Of a DNA stretch of 64,000 nucleotides, positions 43,169-53,583 are shown piece by piece. The DNA is from Pseudarthrobacter sp. L1SW. GTDB taxonomy: Bacteria; Actinomycetota; Actinomycetes; Actinomycetales; Micrococcaceae. Position 1 is the first letter of the stretch; every line of letters begins with the position of its first letter. Both the position numbers and the translations under genes were made by a program. The stretch is taken from contig NZ_CP078079.1 in assembly GCF_020809045.1 (NCBI RefSeq), positions 806,001 to 870,000 on the forward strand, read 5' to 3'. Under the pieces are notes generated by a model. The model was given only the letters and a program-made list of their open reading frames with translations, was not told the origin of the DNA and ran no database searches.

Positions 43169-44742
43169 GGTCCAGCCGCGGCAGGGACCAAGGGCTTAGG
43201 CGGTGCGACGTGGCCAAGGACGAGGACAGCCGGCTGCTTGGGCCTGGGGAACTGTGCGGTTCCGGGCAGTGGTGGTGCGGTGGAGTGGTAGGTGTGGCCG
43301 GTGGGTGTTCGGAGTTCGACTGAGTGGCGCTGCCCTGGTTGGGTGACTGGCCGGGCGGTCCAGCCGGGGTTTTCTTTGGTGTGGTTGCAGGCTTCGCAGA
43401 GGCCTTGGCCGTTGTGGCTGGTGGTGGGTCCGTTGGTGTGCCAGGGGATGATGTGGTCGTGGTGGCGGATCGGGGCGTCGCAGTAGGGCGTGCGGCAGGT
43501 GTCGTCCCGGACCTGGAGGAAGCGGCGAAGTCCTGGCGGGAAGAGCCGGGCCTTGGAGTCCATCGCGACCAGTTCGCCCTCCGCTGGCGTTGTGTAGAGC
43601 CGGCGCAGCCAGACCTGAAGTTCGGTATTCTCCGCGCTGCCCGCGGACCCGGAATCAGTTGCCGGACCAGCCGCCCCGGGGCCGGCAGACTCCGGCCCGG
43701 CCACTGCGCCGAGCACTGCTTTCCGTGCCCATTGGGCGGGGACGGTGCCGTAGCCGGTGAGGCGGGCTGGTTCGCTGTCGCCTTGGAGGAGGGTGCGGTC
43801 GGTCATGACGAGCTGGATGTCGATGCCGGTGATCCCGGCCGGGGTCCCGGTGAGGCACTCAACCAGGCGGTCGGCCATGATCTGGCCCTTGCCCCGGCCG
43901 TTCCCAGTGCCCCGGCTGTCACCGGTGGCCCGGCCGTCTCCGGAGGCCCGGCCGTCTCCGGTGGCTCGGACGGTGTCAGCGTGCCGGGTCAGGGCCGCGT
44001 AGGCGGCAACGCCCTGGGCGACCGGAAGCAGGGCGGTCAGGCGGGTCATGGTGTCCGGTGCCGGGCGCAGCGTCACGGTCCGCTCGTTGGCGGCCCGGGA
44101 TGCCCGCTGTGCGACCGAGGACGGGTCCCGCCGGTACGCCGCGGCCCGGGCGGCCGCGGTCACGGCCCGGTCCCCGGCACCGGCCATGGACCCTGTATCG
44201 GCGGCGAGTTCCTCGTCCACGGCGCACCGGTCCTCGGCGGACAGGCAGGCGGTTTCCTTCACCACGAGGGTGGCGCGCCATTCGTTCAGCTGCCCGGACT
44301 CCAAAGCGGCCAAGGTCCGCGGCATCTCGGTGGCCAGTGCCCTGGCAAGGCCCAGGAGCCTGCCTCCACGGGCCGGGGACTCCCGACGCGCCAGCGCTAT
44401 CTCGGCCCCCACACCCGCACCCCGGTCAGCGGCAGGGACGCCGGCGGCGGCCTGTTCCTGCCGCACGTCGTGATCGTAGGCCACTGCGATCCGTGCCTGC
44501 TTCGCGGCAACCGCGGACTTCACGTCCTCGAATTCCCGTATCTGGCTGATCTTTCCCGGACCATCCTTGACGACGGGAACAGCAGCCAGCAACGCAAGGA
44601 CATCAGCAACACAAGGCCCAGGGAGGCCTCCCGCGTCCGGGCCGGAGCCCGTCTGTAGACCCGACTCTGTTGCCAGACCTGCCCCCGTCTGCTTGCCCGC
44701 TTCGGCATCCATCCGGGCCGCCGCCGTCGTTTCCGCTTCCAT
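43165..44742 (-). CDS. DUF222/HNH (13E12-type) protein
   Basis: A ~525-residue protein with an N-terminal DUF222 region and a C-terminal HNH nuclease domain, the 13E12 repeat family abundant in actinobacteria. The HNH core is [20 protein letters not shown] then [19 protein letters not shown], with paired cysteines. The middle carries a Gly-Asp-Gly-Arg repeat. DNA cutting is presumed, but the role is unclear. The start is uncertain: the ATG at 44742 ([16 protein letters not shown]) or a GTG at 44781. The N terminus is low-complexity either way. It diverges from the pcrA/uvrD-like helicase gene. Confidence 0.8.
   Translation of the reverse strand: MEAETTAAARMDAEAGKQTGAGLATESGLQTGSGPDAGGLPGPCVADVLALLAAVPVVKDGPGKISQIREFEDVKSAVAAKQARIAVAYDHDVRQEQAAAGVPAADRGAGVGAEIALARRESPARGGRLLGLARALATEMPRTLAALESGQLNEWRATLVVKETACLSAEDRCAVDEELAADTGSMAGAGDRAVTAAARAAAYRRDPSSVAQRASRAANERTVTLRPAPDTMTRLTALLPVAQGVAAYAALTRHADTVRATGDGRASGDGRATGDSRGTGNGRGKGQIMADRLVECLTGTPAGITGIDIQLVMTDRTLLQGDSEPARLTGYGTVPAQWARKAVLGAVAGPESAGPGAAGPATDSGSAGSAENTELQVWLRRLYTTPAEGELVAMDSKARLFPPGLRRFLQVRDDTCRTPYCDAPIRHHDHIIPWHTNGPTTSHNGQGLCEACNHTKENPGWTARPVTQPGQRHSVELRTPTGHTYHSTAPPLPGTAQFPRPKQPAVLVLGHVAPPKPLVPAAAGP
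43893..43975 (-). repeat. 18-bp tandem repeats encoding Gly-Asp-Gly-Arg units
   Basis: About four to five imperfect copies of an 18-bp unit (plus-strand CCGGTGGCCCGGCCGTCT) in frame, encoding [20 protein letters not shown] and continuing. A likely length-variable stretch in the DUF222/HNH gene. Confidence 0.75.
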
Positions 44743-44863
44743 ACGCCGAGCCTTCCAGCCCGTGCCGCACTCGGCACGCACTCCTCAGCGCTATGTGGAT
44801 AAAGCCTTGTAATCCACAGCCTGGAACCGGGTGTCGGCCCCACCGCCTAGACTTGTAGGCACC

Positions 44864-47407
44864 ATGGATATGTTGTTTGACCCGTACTCTGACGGACCGT
44901 TCAAGGCCGCTTCCGCAACGGCTGCCCGCACCAAGTCGCGCCCTGAAGGCGCTACGGCGGCTGGTCCTGGCGGTGCCGCGCCCTGGGAGAACCTGCAGCG
45001 TCCGGGGCTGCCCGGTGGCCAGAATGGTGAAGATCGGCCCCAGGCGGAAGGCCAGCACCACGGCAGTCGGCGGCCGGATGCGGCCCAGCTGCTGGAGGGG
45101 CTGAACCCCCAGCAGGAAGAGGCAGTCAAACACGTCGGTCCGGCGCTGCTGATCGTGGCCGGCGCCGGTTCGGGCAAAACCCGCGTGCTGAGCAACAGGA
45201 TCGCCTACCTCATTGCCACCGGACGGGCCCACCACGGCGAAATCCTGGCCATCACCTTCACGAACAAGGCCGCCGCGGAAATGCGGGAACGCATCGAAAA
45301 GCTCGTGGGTGGACGTGCCAAGATCATGTGGATCTCCACCTTCCACTCATCCTGCGTCCGTATCCTCCGGCAGGAGGCGGCCAATGTTGGCTTGAAGTCG
45401 AACTTTTCCATCTACGACTCCGCGGACTCGCTCCGCCTGGTCACCCAGGTATCGAAAGCCCTGGACCTGGACCCCAAGAAGTTCGCGCCCAAGGCCATCC
45501 AGCACAAGATCTCGGCGCTGAAGAACGAACTCATTGATGCTGACTCGTACGCCTCTGCGGCGAACTATAACGATCCCTTTGAGCAGGCCGTCGCCGACGT
45601 CTTCAAGGGCTATACCCAGCGGCTGCGGCAGGCGAACGCCATGGACTTTGACGATCTCATCGCGGAAACCGTCTACATGTTCCGTGCTTTTCCCGCACTC
45701 GCCGAGTCCTACCGCCGCCGCTTCAGGCACGTGCTTGTGGACGAGTACCAGGACACCAACCATGCCCAGTACGCGCTGGTCCGGGAAATCGTGGGGGAAG
45801 GACCAGGTGCGTCAGAGCTGACGGTGGTGGGTGATTCCGATCAGTCCATCTACGCGTTCCGCGGCGCCGACATCCGCAATATCGTCGAGTTCGAAAAGGA
45901 CTACCCCGAGGCCCGCACCATCAAGCTGGAGCAGAACTACCGTTCCACCCAGAACATTCTCAACGCAGCCAACTCCGTCATCTCAAGGAATCCCAACCGT
46001 CCCGAGAAACGGCTGTGGACGGCCGAGGGTGACGGCCACAAGATCATCGGCTACGTCGGCGAGAACGAGCACGACGAAGCCCAGTTCATTGCCAAGGAGA
46101 TCGACCGCCTGCAGGACGAGGACAACCTCCGGCCCGGCGATGTGGCCATTTTCTACCGCACCAACGCCCAGTCCCGCTCCATCGAAGACGTTTTGGTGCG
46201 TGTGGGCCTGCCCTACAAGGTTGTGGGCGGCACGCGGTTCTACGAGCGCAAGGAGATCAAGGATGCCCTCGCCTACCTGCGCGTCCTGGTCAACCCCGAC
46301 GACGACGTCAACCTGCGGCGGGTGCTTAACGAACCAAAGAGGGGCATCGGGGACCGGGCCGAAGGTGCCGTAGCGGCGCTGGCCCAGCGTGAGCGTACCT
46401 CCTTCATGGCTGCTGCGCGCCGGGCAGACCAGGCTCCCGGAATGGCAACCCGGTCCGTCAATGCCGTCCTCGGCTTTGTGAAGCTGCTGGATGACCTGGC
46501 CGAGGTGGCTGCTGGTTCGGGCGCGGCGGCGGCGCTGGAGGCAGTCTTGGAGCAGACCGGCTACCTCGCTGCCCTGCGCGCAAGCACCGACCCCCAGGAC
46601 GAATCCCGGGTGGAAAACCTGGCCGAACTCGTTGCCGTGGTGCGTGAGTACGAGCAGGAGAACCCGGAAGGGACACTCGAAGCGTTCCTCGAGCAGGTTT
46701 CCCTGGTGGCAGACGCTGACCAGATCCCCGACGCACCCGGGGCGGACATTGATGCTGCCGTCGCCGAGGCCAAGCGGCTTGGAGTGGTGACCCTGATGAC
46801 ACTGCACACCGCGAAAGGCCTGGAGTTCCCGGTGGTGTTCCTGACCGGCATGGAGCACGGACTGTTTCCACACCAGCGCTCAGCCACCGATCCCAAGGAA
46901 CTGGCCGAGGAACGCCGGCTTGCCTATGTAGGGCTCACCCGCGCGCGGAAACGGCTCTACGTCACCCGCTCCGAGGTCCGCAGCATGTGGGGACAGAGCC
47001 AGTACAACCCGGCCAGCCAGTTCCTCGAAGAGATTCCCGCCGAGCTCCTGGAATGGAAGCGCGAAGGAACCAGCAGGCAGGGCGGCTGGGGGAGCAGCGG
47101 TTCCATTGGCTCCAGCCGCTACAGCGGGTCCTTCTGGGGCGCCGGGACTGCGCGCGGCGCGTCGGCGGATGCCTCGGCCGGGTTCAATGCCGATGTTCCC
47201 GCCGCCATCGCCCGAAACAGGGTGCAGCCGCAGAAGGAAATTGTGGCAGTCAGCGTGGGGGACAAGGTCAACCACACCAGCTTCGGCAACGGAACAGTCC
47301 TGGCGCTTGAGGGAGCGGGAGACAAGACAGTGGCCAAGGTGAAGTTCGACGTCGGCGAGAAGCGGCTGCTCCTGCGGTACGCGCCCTTGACGAAACTCAG
47401 CGCCTAA
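44864..47407 (+). CDS. pcrA: ATP-dependent DNA helicase PcrA/UvrD
   Basis: An 847-residue superfamily 1A 3'-5' helicase. LNPQQEEAVKHVGPALLIVAGAGSGKTR (Q motif and Walker A), DEYQDTNHAQY (motif II), VVGDSDQSIYAFRGAD (motif III), YRSTQNIL (motif IV), TLMTLHTAKGLEFPVVF (motif V) and VGLTRARKRLYVT (motif VI) are all intact. The C terminus VGDKVNHTSFGNGTVLALEG is the PcrA Tudor-like RNA-polymerase-binding domain. It acts in nucleotide-excision repair and removal of RecA or transcription conflicts. I start at the ATG at 44864 (MDMLFDPYSDGP); the frame is open to 44831. Confidence 0.95.
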   Translation: MDMLFDPYSDGPFKAASATAARTKSRPEGATAAGPGGAAPWENLQRPGLPGGQNGEDRPQAEGQHHGSRRPDAAQLLEGLNPQQEEAVKHVGPALLIVAGAGSGKTRVLSNRIAYLIATGRAHHGEILAITFTNKAAAEMRERIEKLVGGRAKIMWISTFHSSCVRILRQEAANVGLKSNFSIYDSADSLRLVTQVSKALDLDPKKFAPKAIQHKISALKNELIDADSYASAANYNDPFEQAVADVFKGYTQRLRQANAMDFDDLIAETVYMFRAFPALAESYRRRFRHVLVDEYQDTNHAQYALVREIVGEGPGASELTVVGDSDQSIYAFRGADIRNIVEFEKDYPEARTIKLEQNYRSTQNILNAANSVISRNPNRPEKRLWTAEGDGHKIIGYVGENEHDEAQFIAKEIDRLQDEDNLRPGDVAIFYRTNAQSRSIEDVLVRVGLPYKVVGGTRFYERKEIKDALAYLRVLVNPDDDVNLRRVLNEPKRGIGDRAEGAVAALAQRERTSFMAAARRADQAPGMATRSVNAVLGFVKLLDDLAEVAAGSGAAAALEAVLEQTGYLAALRASTDPQDESRVENLAELVAVVREYEQENPEGTLEAFLEQVSLVADADQIPDAPGADIDAAVAEAKRLGVVTLMTLHTAKGLEFPVVFLTGMEHGLFPHQRSATDPKELAEERRLAYVGLTRARKRLYVTRSEVRSMWGQSQYNPASQFLEEIPAELLEWKREGTSRQGGWGSSGSIGSSRYSGSFWGAGTARGASADASAGFNADVPAAIARNRVQPQKEIVAVSVGDKVNHTSFGNGTVLALEGAGDKTVAKVKFDVGEKRLLLRYAPLTKLSA

Positions 47408-47499
47408 AAACCGGAACGGGGCGCTTGCCCGTCTCCGCCCTCGGTACTACAGTTCAGGAACCCTTCCCCAGCAACCGCATCCGAAGTCGGAGTGGGACC

Positions 47500-48792
47500 A
47501 TGAACATCCTGTTCGCGAGCCAGGCAATTGACGGCCACTTCAATCCGATGACCGGAGTGGCCATGAAGCTGAAACAGCGCGGCCATGACGTCCGCTGGTA
47601 CACGGGCCCGGTGTTCGCCGGCAAGCTCCAGGACCTCGGGATTCCCTTCTTTCCCTTCAAGCGGGCCATTGAACACCGCGCCGACAACCTCTTTGATCTG
47701 TATCCGGAACGGGCGAAACTCAAGGGACCCAAGGCCATCGGTTTTGACGGTGAAAAGATCTTCGCCAGCAACATCAGCAACCTCTTTGAGGACATCCGGG
47801 AGCTGGACCAGGAATTCCCCTTCGATGCCCTGGTAGTGGACCACTCCATGTTCATCCAACGGCTTGTTGCGCACTTGCTGGACAAGCCGGTGGTCAATGT
47901 AGTGGTGATCCCCAACATGGAAAGCGATCCGCTGGTGCCACCGCTCTTCTTCGGCTTCCGGCCGCCGCGGAACCCTGCCGAGAAGGCTCTGCAGGGCACC
48001 GCCGGGCTGTTGTCGGACAAAGTCATTCTCCGTCCGGCCCACAAAAGTTACCGGCGCCAGCACAGCTTCTATGGCCAAGAGGTGCCCAAGGGGGCCAGGC
48101 TCACCGACGATGCCTACCGGTGCTCGGATGCCGTCATCCAGGCCGGCACCGAGTCCCTTGATTTTCCGCGCCGCAACAGGAACCCGAAGGTGAGATATGT
48201 CGGGGCGCTCCTGCCATACCGGCGTCCCGGCGCTGGAGACCGGGAAGAGCTGCCGGAGGGATATCAAAGGACCATTGTGGTCACCCAGGGCACACTGGAT
48301 AACACGGACCAGAACAAGCTCATCATTCCCGCGTTGGAGGCGCTCAAGGACATGGATGCACTGGTCATTGTGGCAACAGGCGGCAGGAAGTCCGCGGAAC
48401 TGCGTGCGCGCTACCCCCAACCGCATATCCACATCCGGGACTACGTGGATTTTGCCGCGGTGTTTGACTCCACGGATGTCTTTATCACCAACGGCGGTTT
48501 CGGCGGGGTGCAGCTTGCCCTTTCCGCGGGCGTCCCGCTGGTGGTGTCTGGCATCAATGAAGGCAAGAGCGACGTCAACGCAAGGGTGGAGCATGCCGGA
48601 GCCGGCATCAACCTCCGGAGCGAGGCTCCCACGCCGGAGAAGATCCGCGCGGCCGTGCGTTCCATCCTGGCCGACCCGCAGTGGAAGAACCGCGCCCAGC
48701 AGATGCGGGAGGACTTCGCACGGCAGGACCCGGCACAGGCAGCAGCAGAAGTCGTCGAAAATGTTCCTGGCTCCAGGCGGCCGCCGGTGTGA
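47500..48792 (+). CDS. GT1-family (MGT-like) glycosyltransferase
   Basis: A 430-residue GT-B-fold glycosyltransferase of the macrolide/UGT type. The N-terminal half has MNILFASQAIDGHFNPMTG with the catalytic His in GHFNP. The C-terminal donor site has VTQGTLDNTDQNKL and the signature TNGGFGGVQLALSAGVPLVV, which is near the HCGxNS region of GT1 enzymes, with Gln/Asn-type sugar contacts. It transfers a sugar to a small molecule or lipid; donor and acceptor are unknown. The ATG at 47500 has GGAGTGGGA upstream. It is 92 bp after pcrA and followed by an unrelated lipoprotein gene. Confidence 0.85.
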   Translation: MNILFASQAIDGHFNPMTGVAMKLKQRGHDVRWYTGPVFAGKLQDLGIPFFPFKRAIEHRADNLFDLYPERAKLKGPKAIGFDGEKIFASNISNLFEDIRELDQEFPFDALVVDHSMFIQRLVAHLLDKPVVNVVVIPNMESDPLVPPLFFGFRPPRNPAEKALQGTAGLLSDKVILRPAHKSYRRQHSFYGQEVPKGARLTDDAYRCSDAVIQAGTESLDFPRRNRNPKVRYVGALLPYRRPGAGDREELPEGYQRTIVVTQGTLDNTDQNKLIIPALEALKDMDALVIVATGGRKSAELRARYPQPHIHIRDYVDFAAVFDSTDVFITNGGFGGVQLALSAGVPLVVSGINEGKSDVNARVEHAGAGINLRSEAPTPEKIRAAVRSILADPQWKNRAQQMREDFARQDPAQAAAEVVENVPGSRRPPV

Positions 48793-48798
48793 AGCATA

Positions 48799-49509
48799 AT
48801 GGAGCCCATGCGACGGACCATGTGGGGGACACTCGCCGCCCTGTTCCTGCTCGGCGCCACCGGGTGTGCTGTGACGGTGGAGGACCCCGGGTATGTGGCC
48901 CCGCCGCCGCTGCCACCCATGGAACAGTTGGAGCAGGCAGCCCTGGCTGACCCGGAGGACTTCTCCGGCGGAGCTGATGGCGTCCTCTCGTTCATCACGG
49001 AGGACCGGACAGTGGCGTGCTCCCTCACGGCAGCCAGGGGGCCGCACATCAACCTCCCGTATGAGCAGAACAGCTTCGGCGACAGCGAAAACAACAAACT
49101 GGCCATCGTGCCGGTGGCCCACTGCGAATTGGCAAGGTACCCCAAGCCGCAGACGGACGACGTCAAAGACAACTGTGCCGGAACGGACCTCGGCTACCTG
49201 GGCGGGGTTGCCCTGCTGACGCCTGACACCGCAACCTACGGCGAGTGCCGTTCCGGCGTCACACAAATGGAGGCAGCGTACGGCCCCCGAGGCAGCAAGG
49301 CAGGACCGCTGGCGCAGCTGCAGGTCCTGGCAGGCGGGAAAAACCTCGAACGCAACGGGCTGCGCTGCTCTGCCTACAACGGCGGCGTAGCGTGCGGAAA
49401 CGTCTCTGCCGGCGTCGGTTTCTTCGTGTCACCGGATCATTACGAACTGATCCCAAGGCCGGCCGAAACCGCCCCGGCGGCCACGGCAGGGGCCTCAAAA
49501 ACCCCGTAA
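48799..49509 (+). CDS. hypothetical lipoprotein
   Basis: A 236-residue exported protein. A signal segment (TMWGTLAALFLLGATGC) ends in a likely lipobox (ATGC, Cys at about residue 23), so it should be lipid-anchored, although the -3 position is Ala rather than the usual Leu. The rest contains six or more cysteines (VACSLTAARG, HCELARY, CAGTDLGYLG, YGECRSG, GLRCSAYNGGVACGN), suggesting disulfide bonding. I do not recognise the family. The ATG at 48799 has a poor ribosome binding site; an ATG at 48808 (MRRTMWG) is an alternative. Confidence 0.72.
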   Translation: MEPMRRTMWGTLAALFLLGATGCAVTVEDPGYVAPPPLPPMEQLEQAALADPEDFSGGADGVLSFITEDRTVACSLTAARGPHINLPYEQNSFGDSENNKLAIVPVAHCELARYPKPQTDDVKDNCAGTDLGYLGGVALLTPDTATYGECRSGVTQMEAAYGPRGSKAGPLAQLQVLAGGKNLERNGLRCSAYNGGVACGNVSAGVGFFVSPDHYELIPRPAETAPAATAGASKTP

Positions 49510-49732
49510 TTCCGCGGTTTTTCTACGCTTCATAGAATAGTGTCCTTACTCACATAAGGGGTACTCTGGGACGGGCCGGTCCCTTCAAAGGACTAGAGTT
49601 CCCAATGGAGCATCACGCCGCGTGGCTCGTTTCCAACAGGCCGCCGGTGCGTGCAATTCCGCAGCCCGGTCATCGTCTTGCGATGGTGTCCGACTGTACA
49701 GAAACTACTTCGACGTAGAAGGACACTAAACC
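49510..49732 (+). other. sucC upstream region with a possible 38-codon ORF
   Basis: The 223-bp gap before sucC contains an open frame from the ATG at 49604 to the TAG at 49718-49720 (MEHHAAWLVSNRPPV and onward). A weak AAAGGA lies 10-15 bases upstream, with spacing longer than ideal. It could be a leader peptide or chance. A short GGGAC/GTCCC stem precedes it near 49571-49586. Confidence 0.3.
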
Positions 49733-50902
49733 GTGGACCTGTTTGAATACCAGGCGCGCGATATGTTCGAGGCGCACGGTGTACCCGTGCTTGCTGGCAT
49801 CGTGGCGTACACCCCAGAAGAAGCAAAGGCAGCTGCCGAGAAAATCGGCGGCGTTACTGTCGTTAAGGCACAGGTCAAGGCTGGCGGCCGCGGCAAGGCC
49901 GGCGGCGTCAAGGTGGCAAAGTCCGCGGATGAGGCACTTGAACACGCCACCAACATCCTGGGCATGGACATCAAGGGCCACACCGTCAACAAGGTGATGA
50001 TTGCCCAGGGTGCGGACATTGCCGAGGAGTACTACTTCTCCGTCCTGCTGGACCGGGCCAACCGCAACTACCTGGCCATGTGCTCGGTTGAGGGCGGCAT
50101 GGAAATCGAACAGCTCGCCGTCGAACGCCCCGAGGCGCTCGCCAAGATCGCCATCGACCCCGCAGTGGGAATCGACCAGGCAAAGGCAGACGAAATCGTC
50201 GCAGCCGCAGGCTTCGCTGAGGAACTGCGCGGCAAGGTCGCCGCTGTGATCCTCAAGCTCTGGGACGTCTTCAAGAAGGAAGACGCCACCCTGGTGGAGG
50301 TCAACCCGCTCGTCAAGACCGGCGCCGGCGAAATCGTAGCCCTCGACGGCAAGGTCTCCCTCGACGAGAACGCCGAGTTCCGCCACGCCAAGCACGCCCT
50401 CCTCGAGGACAAAGACGCTGCTGACCCGCTTGAGGCCAAGGCAAAAGCGCAGGACCTCAACTACGTCAAGCTGGACGGTGAAGTAGGCATCATCGGCAAC
50501 GGTGCAGGCCTGGTGATGTCCACCCTGGACGTCGTCGCCTACGCCGGCGAGAACCACGGCAACGTGAAGCCCGCCAACTTCCTGGACATCGGCGGCGGAG
50601 CATCCGCAGAGGTCATGGCCGCCGGACTGGACGTCATCCTCGGTGATGAGCAGGTCAAGTCCGTCTTCGTGAACGTCTTCGGCGGCATCACCGCCTGTGA
50701 CGCCGTGGCCAAGGGCATTGTTGGCGCGCTGGCCGAACTGGGCCACTCCGCGAACAAGCCGCTGGTAGTCCGCCTCGACGGAAACAACGTCGAGGAAGGC
50801 CGCCGCATCCTGAACGAGGCCAACCACCCGCTGGTAACCCTGGCCGCCACCATGGACGAGGGCGCCGACAAGGCAGCCGAGCTCGCCAACGCAGCTAAGT
50901 AA
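49733..50902 (+). CDS. sucC: succinate-CoA ligase beta subunit
   Basis: A 389-residue ATP-grasp protein, the beta subunit of succinyl-CoA synthetase in the TCA cycle. It begins [20 protein letters not shown], with [20 protein letters not shown] (nucleotide-binding), VEVNPLV and [14 protein letters not shown] as conserved blocks. The GTG at 49733 has GAAGGACAC upstream. It is followed 11 bp later by sucD, forming the expected operon, which ends in a strong terminator after sucD. Confidence 0.97.
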   Translation: MDLFEYQARDMFEAHGVPVLAGIVAYTPEEAKAAAEKIGGVTVVKAQVKAGGRGKAGGVKVAKSADEALEHATNILGMDIKGHTVNKVMIAQGADIAEEYYFSVLLDRANRNYLAMCSVEGGMEIEQLAVERPEALAKIAIDPAVGIDQAKADEIVAAAGFAEELRGKVAAVILKLWDVFKKEDATLVEVNPLVKTGAGEIVALDGKVSLDENAEFRHAKHALLEDKDAADPLEAKAKAQDLNYVKLDGEVGIIGNGAGLVMSTLDVVAYAGENHGNVKPANFLDIGGGASAEVMAAGLDVILGDEQVKSVFVNVFGGITACDAVAKGIVGALAELGHSANKPLVVRLDGNNVEEGRRILNEANHPLVTLAATMDEGADKAAELANAAK

Positions 50903-50913
50903 AGGGACGCACC

Positions 50914-51816
50914 ATGTCTATCTATCTGAACAAGGACTCCAAGGTCATCGTCCAGGGCATCACCGGCGGCGAAGGCACCAAGCACACCGCCCTGATGCTC
51001 AAGGCGGGCACCAACATCGTTGGCGGCGTCAACGCCCGCAAGGCCGGCACCACCGTCCTGCACGGGGACAAGGAAATCACCGTCTTTGGCACCGTGAAGG
51101 AAGCCATGGCGGAAACCGGTGCCGACGTCTCCATCGTCTTCGTGCCGCCGGCATTCACCAAAGCCGCAGTGGTTGAAGCCATCGAGGCGGGCATCGGCCT
51201 TGTCGTCGTCATCACCGAAGGCGTTCCGGTCCAGGACTCCGCCGAGTTCTGGGCGCTGGCCCAGTCCAAGGTCGACGCCGACGGCAACCAGGTCACCCGC
51301 ATCATCGGGCCGAACTGCCCCGGCATCATCACCCCCGGCGAATCCCTGGTGGGCATCACCCCTGCCAACATCACCGGCAAGGGCCCCATCGGCCTGGTTT
51401 CCAAGTCGGGCACCCTGACCTACCAGATGATGTACGAACTGCGCGACCTGGGCTTCTCCACCGCGATCGGCATCGGCGGCGACCCCATCATCGGCACCAC
51501 GCACATCGACGCCCTGGCGGCGTTCGAGGCTGACCCCGAGACCAAGGCCATCGTCATGATCGGTGAGATCGGTGGCGACGCCGAAGAGCGCGCAGCCGAC
51601 TTCATCAAGGCCAACGTCACCAAGCCCGTGGTTGGCTATGTTGCCGGCTTCACCGCTCCCGAGGGCAAGACCATGGGCCACGCCGGCGCCATCGTCTCCG
51701 GTTCCGCCGGAACCGCCCAGGCCAAGAAGGAAGCCCTTGAAGCCGCTGGCGTGAAGGTCGGCAAGACGCCGTCCGAAACCGCCAAGCTGCTGCGCGAGGT
51801 TTACGCAGCCCTCTAG
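50914..51816 (+). CDS. sucD: succinate-CoA ligase alpha subunit
   Basis: A 300-residue alpha subunit of succinyl-CoA synthetase. The CoA-binding Rossmann domain has [18 protein letters not shown], and the phosphorylated His256 lies in [30 protein letters not shown] is the usual central motif. It works with SucC to make ATP or GTP from succinyl-CoA. The ATG at 50914 has AAAGGGACG upstream. Confidence 0.97.
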   Translation: MSIYLNKDSKVIVQGITGGEGTKHTALMLKAGTNIVGGVNARKAGTTVLHGDKEITVFGTVKEAMAETGADVSIVFVPPAFTKAAVVEAIEAGIGLVVVITEGVPVQDSAEFWALAQSKVDADGNQVTRIIGPNCPGIITPGESLVGITPANITGKGPIGLVSKSGTLTYQMMYELRDLGFSTAIGIGGDPIIGTTHIDALAAFEADPETKAIVMIGEIGGDAEERAADFIKANVTKPVVGYVAGFTAPEGKTMGHAGAIVSGSAGTAQAKKEALEAAGVKVGKTPSETAKLLREVYAAL

Positions 51817-51840
51817 GCTGCGAAGCAGTACAGCTGTAAA

Positions 51841-51888
51841 GCGGGGCAACCTGCCGGCCTTCGGGACGGCAGGTTGCCCCGCTTTTTT
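51841..51888 (+). terminator. intrinsic terminator after sucD
   Basis: GCGGGGCAACCTGCCG (51841-51856) and CGGCAGGTTGCCCCGC (51867-51882) are a perfect 16-bp stem with a GCCTTCGGGA loop, followed by six T. Confidence 0.95.
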
Positions 51889-51934
51889 CTGTCAAGTACG
51901 ACGACGGCAGGCCGCCTCCGCGGCGGTTTCTAGG

Positions 51935-51949
51935 GGTCGTTGCAACACC
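51935..51949 (+). repeat. IS30 left terminal inverted repeat
   Basis: GGTCGTTGCAACACC, the exact reverse complement of 53592-53606. Confidence 0.88.
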
Positions 51950-51955
51950 TGCTGG

Positions 51956-53583
51956 TTAGGTGGTTAGTAGTAAATCACGTAAACGCTCGGCTGGGGTCTT
52001 CCAGCCGAGCGTTTTGCGTGGGCGGCCGTTGAGTTCCTGGGCGACGTGTTCGAGGTCTTCAGTGCCGTAGGCGGACAGGTCGGTGCCTTTAGGGAAGTAC
52101 TGGCGCAGTAGCCCGTTGGTGTTTTCATTCGAGCCGCGTTGCCAGGGGCTGGCGGGGTCGCAGAAGTAGACGGGCATGTCGGTGGCCATGGTGAAGGATC
52201 GGTGTCCGGCCATTTCGGCGCCTTGGTCCCAGGTCAGTGAGCCGCGCAGGTGCGCTGGAAGGGAACTGATGGTCCGGACGAGGCCGTCACGGACGGTTTC
52301 GGCGGTGTGGTCATTTGGCAGGTGGACGAGCATCACGTACCGGGTGGTGCGTTCGACCAGGTTGCGATGGCGGACTGGTTTAGTGTGCCGGTGATCAGGT
52401 CGCCTTCCCAGTGGCCGGGTACGGCGCGGTCCTCGACCTCGGGCGGTCGTTCGGAGATCATGACCATGGGGTCGGCGAAGCGGGAGATGCGCTGTTCGCC
52501 GGTGTTATGGGGTTTGCGGCGGGTCCGGCCGGTGCGCAGGGCCGCCTGAATTTCGCGTTTGAGCCCCCCTCTGGCCTGGACGTAGAGGGCTTGATAGATC
52601 GTCTCTGGGCACACACGCATCTCCGGCAGTTCGGGGAAATCTTCGACCAGCGTGTGGCTGATCTGCTCTGGAGACCAGCGTAGGAGCAGTTTCTCCTTCA
52701 CGTAGTTGCTCAGATCCGATTCACCAGCGAGTTTCCCGGTTTTGGGCCGGGCGCGGCGTGAGGCAGCTTGACGTTGCGCCGCATACGGCTGGTAGCCAAC
52801 ACCCGGGTGGCCGTTACGGGCGATTTCCCGGCTAACGGTCGACGGCGATCGCTGCAACACTGCCGCGATTGAACGCAGCGAGGCCCCAGCGCCGTTCAGG
52901 TCCCGGATGGTCTCGCGTTCTTGCAGCGACAGAAACCTCGGGTCAATGGCCCGTTCAAGCACCGAGATCGATACCGACCGGGTCTGCTGCCTTTTGCCGG
53001 GGACGGCAGGAAGTGTTGAAGAATCCACATCATGGTTGTAATGCATTCTCTGTCCACCTGGATAAATGCGTCGACCGCCAGATTTCCTCACCCCAAGCTC
53101 CCACTCCCGTGCACTGCTGCGGGGAACGCCCAGGGCCTTGACCGCATCGCGCCGGCTCAGTCCTTGGTCCCGTAAGCGCAGGTACTCCACTCGCCTGCGA
53201 TGACTCACCGGCCGGCTGGAAATGCCCGCCTCGCGGGCCCAGCGGAACGCAGTGTTTACATTCAGGCTGATCTCAGCTGCGGCAACAGTCACACTCCCTT
53301 CCCGCTCGAGAACGGACAAGAACTCACGTTTCTGTTCGGATGTGTATTTGGTTCTGGCTGCCTGGCGGGTTGATGCGGTGTTCCCGGAAGTGAGGCCAGC
53401 CCTGCGGAGCCACTGATAGCAGCTGTTCCGGTTCAAACCCAGTTCTGCCGCGGCTGATGTCGCACTTCCGAGTCGGTCAAAAACCTGGAAGAACTCTTCC
53501 CTCTGCTGAACAGTCGATCTCGCGTACTTCCGGGACTCCGCTGGAACATCGCTTAAATACGGCACGGTCGTTGCAACTCCCAA
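51956..53583 (-). pseudogene. IS30-family transposase, frameshifted
   Basis: Together the two frames encode an IS30 transposase of about 540 residues. The first (TTG at 53583 to the stop at 52333) has two N-terminal helix-turn-helix segments, the IS30 HTH (SLRSIAAVLQRSPSTVSREIARNG) and the start of the DDE domain with the first Asp in [10 protein letters not shown]. The second (51956-52336) has the remaining DDE residues: [12 protein letters not shown] and [20 protein letters not shown]. The join needs a one-base shift near 52357-52364, where ACCTGGTCG would be ACCCTGGTCG to give the usual [10 protein letters not shown]. No slippery run is visible, so this is probably a one-base deletion and an inactive transposase; programmed shifting is not excluded. 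Confidence 0.82.

Noticed and set aside
43893..43975. CRISPR-like repeat cluster
   Set aside because: Units are 18 bp, in frame and contiguous without unique spacers, so it is a coding tandem repeat. No CRISPR array was seen anywhere in the window.
43324..44658. 444-codon frame antisense to the DUF222/HNH gene
   Set aside because: Glycine/proline-rich mirror of a repeat-bearing gene; no start signal.
47404..49266. 620-codon frame antisense to the glycosyltransferase and lipoprotein
   Set aside because: Covers two plus-strand genes with clear features; composition is that of a shadow.
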